A stretch of 64,000 nucleotides of DNA from Mycobacterium sp. URHD0025 (GTDB lineage: Bacteria; Actinomycetota; Actinomycetes; Mycobacteriales; Mycobacteriaceae), in contig NZ_KE384491.1 of assembly GCF_000426065.1 (NCBI RefSeq), positions 639,003 to 703,002 of the forward strand, given 5' to 3'. Below are positions 8,401 through 16,235 of this stretch, piece after piece. Under the pieces are notes generated by a model. It searched no databases. It saw only the letters and a list, made by a program, of their open reading frames with translations, and was not told where the DNA came from. A program made the translations under genes and the position numbers. Positions within the stretch are counted from its first letter, which is position 1, and each line of letters opens with the position of its first letter.

Positions 8401-9561
8401 ATGCACTTTCGGCTTGATTCGGAGACCATGGCATTCCGCGACGAGGTGCGCGCACACCTACAGGAAGTCCTTACGCCGGAGTTCGAGGAGCAGACCTATC
8501 GCAGCGGTGTCGCCCATGACGACGGCTTCGCCAAGGGTTTGGTCGAGAAAGGCTACTTCGCCCCGAGTTGGCCGGTCGAGTTCGGCGGCCAGGATCGCGG
8601 TCCATGGGCTGAGCATGTGGTCAAGGAACTCATGATGCGATTCGACGCACCGGTCTACCTGTCGGAAACCACCAGAATGGTGGCATCCATCATCCGCGCC
8701 ATCGGCTCCCCGGAGCTTCGGGAAAGGATCGTCCCGGCCGCGATGAACGGGGATCTCACGATCGCGCTGGGCTTCACCGAACCCGAATGTGGCTCGGATG
8801 TCGCCGCGGCGGCCACTCGCGCCGTACGTGATGGCGAGGACTGGGTGATCAACGGCTCCAAGATGTTCACCACGAACGGCCACATCGCCGATTACGTGTT
8901 CCTGCTCGCCCGCACCAGCCCGGAGAAGCCCAAGCACAAGGGGCTCACCATGTTCCTGGTGCCGCTGGACAGCACAGGATTCGAGGCACAGGCCGTCTGG
9001 ACGCTATCCGGAGAGCGCACCAACATCACCTTCTACAGTGACGTCCGTATCGGCGACCGGTGGCGGATCGGCGAGATCGACGGCGGCTGGCAGGTTCTCG
9101 GGTTGTCCCTGCAGGATGAACACGCGTCCGGCTGGGGCCCCCACATCGCCAGGCTCCTGCACCACGCCGAGCGGTGGGCGCAGATGTCCTCGGCCGAGGG
9201 GTGTCAGCCACCCATCGTCGCCTCCGATGTGCGACGCCGAATCGCCAGGGTCGCAATGGAAACAGAGGTCTCAGAGTTGCTGCTGCGACGCTGCGTGTGG
9301 ATGAGTGAACAGGGCAGGCACCCGGTCGCGGAGGGCCCGATGTCCAAGGTCTTCAGCACCGAGGCGCTGGAGCGCGCCAGCCAGGACATCTTCGAACTGG
9401 TCGGGACGGACGGGGTGCGCAGCTTCCTCGACCCAACCGCATCCGAACAGGGCAGATTCGACCAGTTACTGAGGTTCTCGCTGGGCACCACGATCTATGC
9501 GGGCACCAGTGAGGTACAGCGATCGATAATCGCCCAGCGCGGCCTCGGCCTACCCCGTTAG
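8401..9561 (+). CDS. Acyl-CoA dehydrogenase, full-length
   Basis: 386 residues. The FAD/substrate loop ALGFTEPECGSDVAA and the INGSKMFTTNG strand are present, and the C-terminus ends TSEVQRSIIAQRGLGLPR. The glutamate found at the MCAD catalytic position (YEGT) is replaced here (YAGTSEVQR), so the base must come from elsewhere, as in isovaleryl-CoA-type or heteromeric ACADs. It introduces an alpha,beta double bond into an acyl-CoA. It is predicted to form a heteromer with the short ACAD encoded divergently at 7298-8311. Its last 12 bases overlap the convergent TetR gene. Confidence 0.87.
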   Translation: MHFRLDSETMAFRDEVRAHLQEVLTPEFEEQTYRSGVAHDDGFAKGLVEKGYFAPSWPVEFGGQDRGPWAEHVVKELMMRFDAPVYLSETTRMVASIIRAIGSPELRERIVPAAMNGDLTIALGFTEPECGSDVAAAATRAVRDGEDWVINGSKMFTTNGHIADYVFLLARTSPEKPKHKGLTMFLVPLDSTGFEAQAVWTLSGERTNITFYSDVRIGDRWRIGEIDGGWQVLGLSLQDEHASGWGPHIARLLHHAERWAQMSSAEGCQPPIVASDVRRRIARVAMETEVSELLLRRCVWMSEQGRHPVAEGPMSKVFSTEALERASQDIFELVGTDGVRSFLDPTASEQGRFDQLLRFSLGTTIYAGTSEVQRSIIAQRGLGLPR

Positions 9562-10344
9562 CTTGCCGGACCTGCGAGCCGCACCGGTGCGCGGCGCAGA
9601 CTTCGCCCGCGCAGGTTTCGGCTTCTCGTCGGAAGGCGGCGAGACCGCCTGCTTGCACCAGGCCCAGAGCTGATCCTCGCTGAGCGCGACTGCTTTGACC
9701 CCAACCTGGAAGACCCCAATCTGCGCGAGTGCAGTCAGCGTGGAGTTCAACAGCGTGGTCAACTGGGCGGGGGTCAGGTCCTTGCGCACCAGTCCAGCCC
9801 GTGAACAGGACGTGACGATCTTGGTCAGTAGCCTGTGATGCGGCTCCCAGATCTTCGCGAAATCAGCGGGACGCTCGATCTCCAGGCTCAGGTTGTAAAT
9901 GGTCATCACCCGACCGCCGACCTTCTCCGAGGATTCCGCCCGGGAGAGGAATCCTCGGCAGAAGGCTTCGAGCTGGTCCATCGGACCATCCGCCGCCGCG
10001 ACCTCTTGGCGGATGCTCTCGGTGAACTGGCTGGTGACATTCTCATACAGCGCGAGGAGCAGTTCTTCCTTACCAGCAAAGTGCTGGTAGAAGGCCCGCA
10101 GGCTCAAGTTCGAGCGGTCGATCAGGGCCTGGATGGTGAAGTCTGCGCGACCGGACTCCTCGACTAGTTCCAGCGCGGTGGCCAGAAACCGGGAGCTGCG
10201 CGCCAGTGCTCGCGCCCGCGCGGTGCTGAGCCGTCGTTCGATGGTCCGCTGCTGCCACGTCGTCGCGGGGATGTCCAACTCGGCATCAACGATCTCCAAG
10301 CCGGCTCCCGCACCACCGGGACTCGTGCCCTTTTTCGCGTTCAT
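9550..10344 (-). CDS. TetR-family transcriptional regulator
   Basis: 264 residues, longer than average TetR proteins because of a polar 45-residue N-terminal extension and a basic proline/lysine-rich tail (EKPKPARAKSAPRTGAARRSGK). The helix-turn-helix is clear at about 70-100: DFTIQALIDRSNLSLRAFYQHFAGKEELL. The rest is an all-helical ligand-binding domain. It is divergent from the amidohydrolase at 10524, with an island operator between them, so autoregulation and control of the neighbour are likely. It is a candidate for the island repressor, but the ligand is unknown. Confidence 0.85.
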   Translation of the reverse strand: MNAKKGTSPGGAGAGLEIVDAELDIPATTWQQRTIERRLSTARARALARSSRFLATALELVEESGRADFTIQALIDRSNLSLRAFYQHFAGKEELLLALYENVTSQFTESIRQEVAAADGPMDQLEAFCRGFLSRAESSEKVGGRVMTIYNLSLEIERPADFAKIWEPHHRLLTKIVTSCSRAGLVRKDLTPAQLTTLLNSTLTALAQIGVFQVGVKAVALSEDQLWAWCKQAVSPPSDEKPKPARAKSAPRTGAARRSGKLTG

Positions 10345-10462
10345 GATGCCTAGCAGGATACGGGATCGGCGACGAGAATTTGCGATCTACATTCACGGGT
10401 ATGTTGATTTTCACCTTCCGCACCCCCCGGCACGATACGTACCAGACATCATGCGCTATCGT

Positions 10463-10490
10463 GAAAACAGTCATTCTCGAATTAGGGAAT
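10463..10490. promoter_or_regulatory. Island operator, three half-sites, TetR/amidohydrolase promoter
   Basis: GAAAAC, 4 bp, ATTCTC, 6 bp (GAATTA), GGGAAT. The three half-sites alternate orientation with 4- and 6-bp spacing, as elsewhere in the island. It lies 33-60 bp upstream of the TTG start of the amidohydrolase at 10524, within the 179-bp divergent region facing the TetR gene. Confidence 0.6.
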
Positions 10491-10523
10491 GTGTTGTATC
10501 AACCGCCCCGAAGGAGTGCAGCG

Positions 10524-11723
10524 TTGAGCTCAGCCCTCTCTACCGATATCCCCATCGTCTCGCCCGACGATCACCTGGTGGAGCCTGCGAATCTGTGGAC
10601 GAGCAGACTGCCGGCGCGCTATCGGGACGTCGGTCCGCGCATCATCCGGCATCGCGGGCGCATGGACCCTACCGTCACTTCGGATGTCGCGTTCATCGAT
10701 GACGAGGACGGCCGCGATGCCGACATCTGGCACTACGAAGATGCGATCATCCCGATCCCGCTGATCAGCGCGGCAGTCGGCTATGAAATCGACGAGCTGA
10801 CAACCGACCCGATCACCTACGACGAGATGCGGCCCGGTTGCTACAGTCCGGCCGATCGCCTTGCCGACATGGACATCGCCGGGATCGAGGCCTCGGCCTG
10901 CTTCCCGAACACACTCGTGCGTTTCTGTGGGCAGCGGTTCCTGCACGGCAAGGACAAAGATCTCGCCCTGCTGTGTGTACAGGCCTACAACGACTTCCAG
11001 ATCGAGGAGTGGGGCGCGGGCTCTAACGGGCGGCTGATCCCGCTCGGCATCATCCCGCTCTGGGATGTCAAGCTGGCCGCCAAGGAAGTTGAGCGAGTGG
11101 CCGCCAAGGGGATGCCGGCCGTCTGCTTCTCAGAACTGCCCGCGCGATTGGATCTGCCGTCCATCCACAGCGGCTATTGGGACCCGTTCTTCGCAGCCTG
11201 CGAGCGCAACAATGTCGGCATCATGCTGCACATCGGGTCGAGTTCCTCGCTGACAAAGTCCTCCCCCGATTCCCCGCACGTCGTCACCAGTGCGCTCATG
11301 GCGGTCAACTGCACCATCGCGCTGGTGGACTGGCTGTTCTCCGCCAAGCTCAGGCAATTCCCGAAACTCAAACTCGCCTTCGCCGAAGCACAAGCCGGCT
11401 GGATCCCCTACTACCTGCAACGGGTCGATGAGGTCTGGGAAGATCGCCGAGCCTGGGGTGGCATTCATCCCTTGCTCACCGAGCCGCCCAGCACTCAGGT
11501 ACCGGGCCGGGTCTGGTTTTCGACTTTCGGCGACCCGGTGGCGTTCCGGATCCTCGACCTGGTCGGACCCGATCAGCTCATGTTCGAGACCGATTACCCA
11601 CACAACGACACCAACTGGCCGCACAGCACCGACGTCGCTAACAGAGCCACCGCCGGGCTGGATGAAGAAACCAAACGAAAAGTGCTGTCCACCAACGCCA
11701 AGAACTTCTTCGGTTTGACGTAG
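10524..11723 (+). CDS. Amidohydrolase-2 family protein
   Basis: 399 residues with metal-binding D15-D-H17 (SPDDHLVEP), a histidine in GIMLHIGSSSSL and the C-terminal catalytic segment MFETDYPHND. I place the start at TTG 10524 because AAGGAG lies seven bases upstream and the protein then begins like its paralogue at 17784, which shares the DDHIVEP and long N-terminal loop. The frame is open further upstream, but that sequence has no family similarity and contains the operator. Hydrolase or decarboxylase chemistry on a ring or CoA-linked intermediate is inferred from family only. It is followed 13 bp later by the KstR-like TetR gene. Confidence 0.82.
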   Translation: MSSALSTDIPIVSPDDHLVEPANLWTSRLPARYRDVGPRIIRHRGRMDPTVTSDVAFIDDEDGRDADIWHYEDAIIPIPLISAAVGYEIDELTTDPITYDEMRPGCYSPADRLADMDIAGIEASACFPNTLVRFCGQRFLHGKDKDLALLCVQAYNDFQIEEWGAGSNGRLIPLGIIPLWDVKLAAKEVERVAAKGMPAVCFSELPARLDLPSIHSGYWDPFFAACERNNVGIMLHIGSSSSLTKSSPDSPHVVTSALMAVNCTIALVDWLFSAKLRQFPKLKLAFAEAQAGWIPYYLQRVDEVWEDRRAWGGIHPLLTEPPSTQVPGRVWFSTFGDPVAFRILDLVGPDQLMFETDYPHNDTNWPHSTDVANRATAGLDEETKRKVLSTNAKNFFGLT

Positions 11724-11736
11724 CTCGCGGCTTCCG

Positions 11737-12375
11737 ATGAGGCCAAGTGATCATCGCCGGGCTCGCATTGTCGCTGCTGCCGGTTCTCTTGCAGCGGCCG
11801 GCGGATATGACGCGGTCACCATGCGGGCCGTCGCAACGCATGCCGACCTCTCCACCGCGACGCTGTACCGGTACTTCCCGTCCAAACACCACATTCTGGT
11901 GGCCGCCCTCGAGCGCTGGCTGGAACAATTCGAAATCCGCGCCGCGCGCGAGATCCGGGTGCCCGACGACCCATTCGATCGGCTCTGGTCGGTGGTCGAT
12001 GCGCTGTATGCGTCACTACATCACAGTCCACTGCTCGCCGAGGCAATGGCCCGCGCATATGCCGCCGCCGATGTCAACGCGGCGGATCAGGTCGAGAATA
12101 TCCGTGCCAGGCTGATCGAAATCTTCGCATCCGCACTCGGTGACGACGATTCCGGCCATCACGAAGCCGTCGGGATGTTGCTCTCCGACGTATGGGCAGC
12201 CAACGTACTGGCGTTGTCCCACAACAGGATAAGCGCGACTGAGTTGCGTCGTCGGCTAGCCGTGACAGTGCGCCTGCTCGCGCGCCAGGATTCCGGAGTT
12301 CGCGCTAGCGCGCTCGCCACTGCGGCGTGCGCTTCTCCAGGAATGCCCGCGGACCCTCGACCGCGTCCTTCGTGA
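11737..12375 (+). CDS. KstR-like TetR-family repressor
   Basis: 212 residues. The helix-turn-helix reads TMRAVATHADLSTATLYRYFPSK, and the core shows PLLAEAMARAYAAAD and ISDVWxxN-type segments (LLSDVWAANVLA) that closely follow M. tuberculosis KstR, the cholesterol-catabolism repressor that binds CoA thioesters of steroid acids. The C-terminus after SVRLLARQDS-like KstR ending is extended by about 25 residues that overlap the convergent hydratase gene by 71 bp. It sits in an operon with the amidohydrolase at 10524. It is my preferred candidate for controlling the island: KstR half-sites (AGAAC) resemble the GAGAAT/GAGAAC half-sites here, though the spacing differs. Confidence 0.83.
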   Translation: MRPSDHRRARIVAAAGSLAAAGGYDAVTMRAVATHADLSTATLYRYFPSKHHILVAALERWLEQFEIRAAREIRVPDDPFDRLWSVVDALYASLHHSPLLAEAMARAYAAADVNAADQVENIRARLIEIFASALGDDDSGHHEAVGMLLSDVWAANVLALSHNRISATELRRRLAVTVRLLARQDSGVRASALATAACASPGMPADPRPRPS

Positions 12376-13135
12376 GCGCCACCTTCATACGGTAGTTCTC
12401 GGCAAGTAGCTCGGCCTCATAGATCGGCAGCGTCAGACCCTTCCGTACCGCCATACGCGAACCGCGCACCGCCAGCGGCGCATTCGCATTCACGATGCCG
12501 GCGATCTCCCAAGCCCGGTCCAGCAACGCTTCGGCAGGTACCACCTCGGTGAAGATGCCCAATTCATAGCCACGCCGAGCGTCCAGGCGTTCGTGCCGAC
12601 CCATCAGCACCAGTCGCATGGCCACCGGCAGCGGGAGGATCCGGGCCAGCCGCACAGCTTCCCGACCGGAGGTCACCCCGATGCTCACATGCGGATCCAT
12701 CAACGTCGCGGTCTCCGAAGCGATGGTGATATCGGCCGTGGTGACAAGATCCATTCCTGCGCCACAGGCGATTCCGTTCACCGCACAGATGATCGGCTTG
12801 GTCATCTGAAGCCAAGGCGGCGTAGCCTCCTGCGGAGCATCCCACTGCCGCAGCGAGCTCAGAATGGGCTCACCCTGGTTGTCGATGCCCGCCGCATTGT
12901 CCATGTCGTGGTCGGCTGCCTTGTTGACATCGGCACCCACGCACAGCGCCCGGCCGGCGCCGGTGACGATCACGGTCCAGATGTCCTGCGAGAATTCGAT
13001 CTCGGTGTAGACCTCGGCCAGTTCGGCGATCATCTCGTCGTTGATGGCGTTGAGCACCTCGGGACGGTTAAGGGTCACGCAGGCCGTGTGTCCGCGCACC
13101 GCGAACTCAATTGTTTGATATCCCACGCTGGTCAC
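12305..13135 (-). CDS. Enoyl-CoA hydratase/isomerase family protein
   Basis: 276 residues from a GTG that overlaps the TGA of the hydroxyacid dehydrogenase gene. Oxyanion segments are GRALCVGADVN and NGIACGAGMDLVTTADI; the C-terminal FLEKRTPQWRAR is typical of mycobacterial EchA proteins. The usual glutamates of a hydratase are not obvious in the SIGVTSGREAVRLARI region, so isomerase or C-C hydrolase activity is possible. It is the last gene of the aldolase/2OG-dioxygenase/hydroxyacid-dehydrogenase operon. The 3' end overlaps the KstR-like gene tail-to-tail by 71 bp, an unusually long overlap in this window. Confidence 0.85.
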   Translation of the reverse strand: MTSVGYQTIEFAVRGHTACVTLNRPEVLNAINDEMIAELAEVYTEIEFSQDIWTVIVTGAGRALCVGADVNKAADHDMDNAAGIDNQGEPILSSLRQWDAPQEATPPWLQMTKPIICAVNGIACGAGMDLVTTADITIASETATLMDPHVSIGVTSGREAVRLARILPLPVAMRLVLMGRHERLDARRGYELGIFTEVVPAEALLDRAWEIAGIVNANAPLAVRGSRMAVRKGLTLPIYEAELLAENYRMKVALTKDAVEGPRAFLEKRTPQWRAR

Positions 13136-14229
13136 CTTCGGTTCGGGTCGAGATCTGCCGGGTCCGGTTCGGTACTGGGACGGAACCCGAACACGTCGTG
13201 GAAACGCTCGCAATAGCGAGGCCACACATCAGGATTGAGCAAACGCGGTGGCAACTGGCCACCGAAGATGATCGACCACTGGGTGGCGGTGGCCACCGCG
13301 ATATCGCGGGAAGCCTCGACGGTGATGCCCGCGGTGTGCGGGGTGGCCACCACATTGGCCATCATTAGTAGCGGATCATCGGCACGTGGCGGCTCGGTGT
13401 GAAATACATCCAAGCCCGCCCCGGCGATACCACCACTGCGAAGGGCGTCCAACAGGGCGGACTCATCGTGTACCGGCCCGCGCGCGGTCGTGATGAAATA
13501 CGCGGTGGGCTTCATGGCGGCGAACTCGGCATGCCCGATCAGGCCCGTGGTCTCCGCCGTGAGCGGACAGGTGACCTGCACGAAATCCGATCGTCGCACC
13601 AGCTCCGCCAGGGCCACCCGGGTCACCCCGCGGCCGGTAGCCGTCGCGTCGTCCAAGTACGGGTCGAAGACCAGGACCTCCATCCCGAACGGTGCGCAGA
13701 GTTCCACCAACCGACTTCCGATGGCCCCCAGTCCGATCACACCGAGGGTCTTGCCCAGCAATTGGGTGCCCCGCAACGTCAGCCGGTTCTCCAGGGTGCC
13801 CGCACGCAAGGTCCGGTCCGAGACCGTGATCTTCTTCGCCAGGTCGAGCATGAATCCGAGTGCGTGTTCGGCAACGGCCTCGGCCCCCGGGCCAGAGTTG
13901 TTGCACACCGCGACCCCGGCGCGGGTACAGGCCTCCACGTCGATCACGTCATACCCGGCACCGGCCGAACAAACGGCCAACAGGTTCTCACAGCGCGAGA
14001 TCAGCTCAGGTCCGACGAGCCACCGCGCTCCCCCGGATACCGAGGCCGTGTCGGTGCGGGTGGCCACCTGGTAGCCGTGCGCCGACTCGAGCGCCGCCCA
14101 ATTCTGTTCGTCGGACGCCACGAGGTCCAGCTTGACGACGTCGATATCGGCGAGCCCGAGCACCTCGTCGGCGATCGGGTCGGTCCACCGCTCGTAGACC
14201 AGCCGCGGTTGCCGCCCATGTCCGGTCAC
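13132..14229 (-). CDS. D-2-hydroxyacid dehydrogenase family protein
   Basis: 365 residues. The NAD-binding motif LGVIGLGAIGSRL lies at about 165-178, the catalytic arginine in TTARGPVHDESALL and the catalytic histidine in VVATPHTAGIT. Members reduce 2-oxoacids to D-2-hydroxyacids, as in phosphoglycerate or glyoxylate/hydroxypyruvate reductases. Together with the upstream HpcH-type aldolase, which yields a 2-oxoacid (pyruvate or glyoxylate-type), it could process the released small fragment. It overlaps both neighbours by 4 bp and lies in the middle of the operon. Confidence 0.85.
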   Translation of the reverse strand: MTGHGRQPRLVYERWTDPIADEVLGLADIDVVKLDLVASDEQNWAALESAHGYQVATRTDTASVSGGARWLVGPELISRCENLLAVCSAGAGYDVIDVEACTRAGVAVCNNSGPGAEAVAEHALGFMLDLAKKITVSDRTLRAGTLENRLTLRGTQLLGKTLGVIGLGAIGSRLVELCAPFGMEVLVFDPYLDDATATGRGVTRVALAELVRRSDFVQVTCPLTAETTGLIGHAEFAAMKPTAYFITTARGPVHDESALLDALRSGGIAGAGLDVFHTEPPRADDPLLMMANVVATPHTAGITVEASRDIAVATATQWSIIFGGQLPPRLLNPDVWPRYCERFHDVFGFRPSTEPDPADLDPNRR

Positions 14230-15341
14230 CTGTTCAGCTTTGGCTTGGTCTGCGCGGCCTTGAACATGTCAGCCAGCGCGGGGTCGACGTTCTTGTAGTC
14301 ATTGCGTGCGATGGTGCCGTCACGACCTTCGACGACGTCGTAGCCGAGCCGCAGATCCTTGTTCTCCATGTGGAAGTACTCACGCCCCAGTGGCAGTCGA
14401 CGGTCTTTACGCGGTACCTCCATCCAGGCGCGGAGGAAACAACGCGCCTTCTTGGGATCGTTGCTGCTGACGAAGTCCGAACGTGAGTGGCACATCGCGA
14501 AATTGTTGGCCACCGCCGCCTCACCCGATTCGAGCCGGAACTCCGCCTGCTGCTCCACGAGAATGTTGCGCAGGAGTTCGATCGCCTCTTCCTGGATTGG
14601 CGTGAATTCACGACCGATCGTCTTCATCGCCGGAAGGATGCTGCTGTAGGTGAAATTGATGCAGATGCGGCCGTCGATCTGGGAGAACACCGGCACGTCA
14701 TAGGGTGTGACGTCGGGCTGGTCATCGGGTTGCTCGCTGCGGCGATGGTGCGGGAAACCCTGATACAGCACCTTGAGCAAGTCCGGCCGCTCGACGAGAA
14801 TCCGATTGTGCGCGGCGGGGCCGCTGGCGAACTGGCTTTCGCCGCCGGAGAGCGCCGGATAGACACACAGCAGCGACAGAATGTCGGCAGCATCGTTGTG
14901 CATGGCCAACTCCGCGCTGGATTTCGTACCGCGTGCCGGCTGCACTCCGTTGGGCAGGATCTCCTCCTGCACCCGCACCAGTCGATGCCCAAAGGAGTTG
15001 TTGGACACCGGATAACCGAGGTGCCAGCAGAAAGCCCAGTAGATGCGCTCGAGATCCTCCACCGAATGCTGCTCGACCGGGAACCCGCGGACGCACGCCA
15101 GCCCCTTGCCGAACATCAGATCCCGATACAACTTCCCGAGGTCGTCATCCAGGTCGGGGTGGCGGACGTCGTCAAAGGTGATGTCATCCCGGTCCTTGGT
15201 GGCCGTCTTCACCAGGATCGACTCCAGCGCCGCCACGTTGCGTGCCGACAGATCGAAGCAGAAGTCCTCCTTGCTGGTGAAATCGGCGCCGGTCCAGGCC
15301 ATCGAGTCGGTGACCTGTTCGGTGTAAATCGCGGTGGGCAT
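14226..15341 (-). CDS. TauD/TfdA-like Fe(II)/2-oxoglutarate dioxygenase
   Basis: 371 residues starting MPTAIY, with AGGAG upstream. The facial triad is visible as H148-N-D150 (AMHNDAADIL) and H285 (NNFAMCHSRSDF), with a following arginine (KARCFLRAWM) to bind 2-oxoglutarate. The enzyme would hydroxylate an unactivated carbon, releasing succinate and CO2. Conserved TauD-fold context such as GGESQFASGPAAHN is also present. It overlaps the hydroxyacid dehydrogenase by ATGA. An oxygenase joined to an aldolase and dehydrogenase suggests hydroxylation followed by retro-aldol cleavage; the substrate cannot be read from sequence. Confidence 0.83.
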   Translation of the reverse strand: MPTAIYTEQVTDSMAWTGADFTSKEDFCFDLSARNVAALESILVKTATKDRDDITFDDVRHPDLDDDLGKLYRDLMFGKGLACVRGFPVEQHSVEDLERIYWAFCWHLGYPVSNNSFGHRLVRVQEEILPNGVQPARGTKSSAELAMHNDAADILSLLCVYPALSGGESQFASGPAAHNRILVERPDLLKVLYQGFPHHRRSEQPDDQPDVTPYDVPVFSQIDGRICINFTYSSILPAMKTIGREFTPIQEEAIELLRNILVEQQAEFRLESGEAAVANNFAMCHSRSDFVSSNDPKKARCFLRAWMEVPRKDRRLPLGREYFHMENKDLRLGYDVVEGRDGTIARNDYKNVDPALADMFKAAQTKPKLNR

Positions 15342-15375
15342 CCGTGCTCCTGTCGTCGTGACGCGGCCTGTGCTG

Positions 15376-16176
15376 TCAGCGACCGGCCGACAGGGCACGA
15401 AGCGCCAGCGCCCGGGAGGTGGCCGCTTCGGTCAACATCCCGACATCGGTACCGGCCGAGATGAATCGCAGGCCCAGGCCGACGAAACGTTCCAGCAGGT
15501 CTACCGACTTGATACCGGCAATCCCGAGTGCCACGCCGTGCCTACGGCAGGCCGCTGCAACAGAGCTTACCGCATAACGGAAACGCTCATTCTCATAATC
15601 GCCGTGAATTCCCATCTCGGCGGTCAGGTCACTCGGTCCGAGCAGGATCATGTCGAGCCCCGGCACAGCGGCGATAGCCTCACAGTCCGCAACCGCATCG
15701 GGAGTCTCGACCATCACCGCTACCACAGTCCGATCCTCCAGTGCGGCGGCAAGCTCCGACGGACTTCGCGGACCGAATCCGCTGACCACAGTGGGACCGG
15801 AGATCGACCGCCGCCCGATGGGTGGAAATCGGGTCGCGTCCACCACCGCGGTCGCCTCGTCTGCCGAATTAACGTGTGGCACAATAATTCCCACGGCTCC
15901 CGCATCGAGAACTCGGGCAATCACACTCGGGTCGCGCGAGGGCACCCGGACCAAGCCCGCAATGCCGGCCCCGGCGGCTCCGGTGCACATCAGAGCGGCG
16001 GTATCCAGCGATGTGGATGTGTGTTCGAGGTCCACATAGATCGCGTCGTAACCGCAGGCGGCGGCGATGGCGGGGACCTCGGGAGTTCGGGAGTTCAACA
16101 GGGCCAGGCACAGTAGCAGCCGATCGCCGCGCAGCTTCGTCCTGAAATTTTGTTGCACCAGGTTCACCTTACGCAA
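15376..16176 (-). CDS. HpcH/HpaI family aldolase
   Basis: 266 residues of the HpcH/HpaI (class II, metal-dependent pyruvate aldolase) family. Visible are IYVDLEHTS (metal-site region), MVETPDAVADCEAIAAVPGLDMILLGPSDLTAEMG carrying the metal-binding Glu and Asp in adjacent segments, and GLRFISAGTDVGML at the C-terminus. It would cleave a 4-hydroxy-2-oxoacid to pyruvate (or a related oxoacid) and an aldehyde. It heads the minus operon from the 16.2-kb divergent promoter, 34 bp upstream of the dioxygenase start. An aldehyde product would suit the aldehyde dehydrogenase at 44269. Confidence 0.87.
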   Translation of the reverse strand: MRKVNLVQQNFRTKLRGDRLLLCLALLNSRTPEVPAIAAACGYDAIYVDLEHTSTSLDTAALMCTGAAGAGIAGLVRVPSRDPSVIARVLDAGAVGIIVPHVNSADEATAVVDATRFPPIGRRSISGPTVVSGFGPRSPSELAAALEDRTVVAVMVETPDAVADCEAIAAVPGLDMILLGPSDLTAEMGIHGDYENERFRYAVSSVAAACRRHGVALGIAGIKSVDLLERFVGLGLRFISAGTDVGMLTEAATSRALALRALSAGR

Positions 16177-16177
16177 C

Positions 16178-16193
16178 GAGAACGATCATTTGC
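16178..16193. promoter_or_regulatory. Island operator between aldolase and thiolase operons
   Basis: GAGAAC, GATC, ATTTGC. The right arm equals the reverse complement of GCAAAT, the variant half-site seen at 20674. The site starts 2 bp from the aldolase ATG (16176) and ends about 40 bp from the thiolase ATG (16236), so binding would block both divergent promoters. It is a moderate match with the 4-bp spacing expected. Confidence 0.5.
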
Positions 16194-16235
16194 ACCGATT
16201 CGCATACGCCATTATCGGTGTGGTTAACATGGGCT

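Noticed and set aside
12305..12375. Possible frameshift extending the KstR-like protein into the hydratase gene.
   Set aside because: The KstR-like domain ends normally just before; the tail is simply read-through of antisense sequence to the first stop, and both genes are intact.
15585..15605. ATTCTC half-site inside the aldolase coding region.
   Set aside because: No partner half-site at 4 or 6 bp spacing; one hexamer of this kind is expected by chance.
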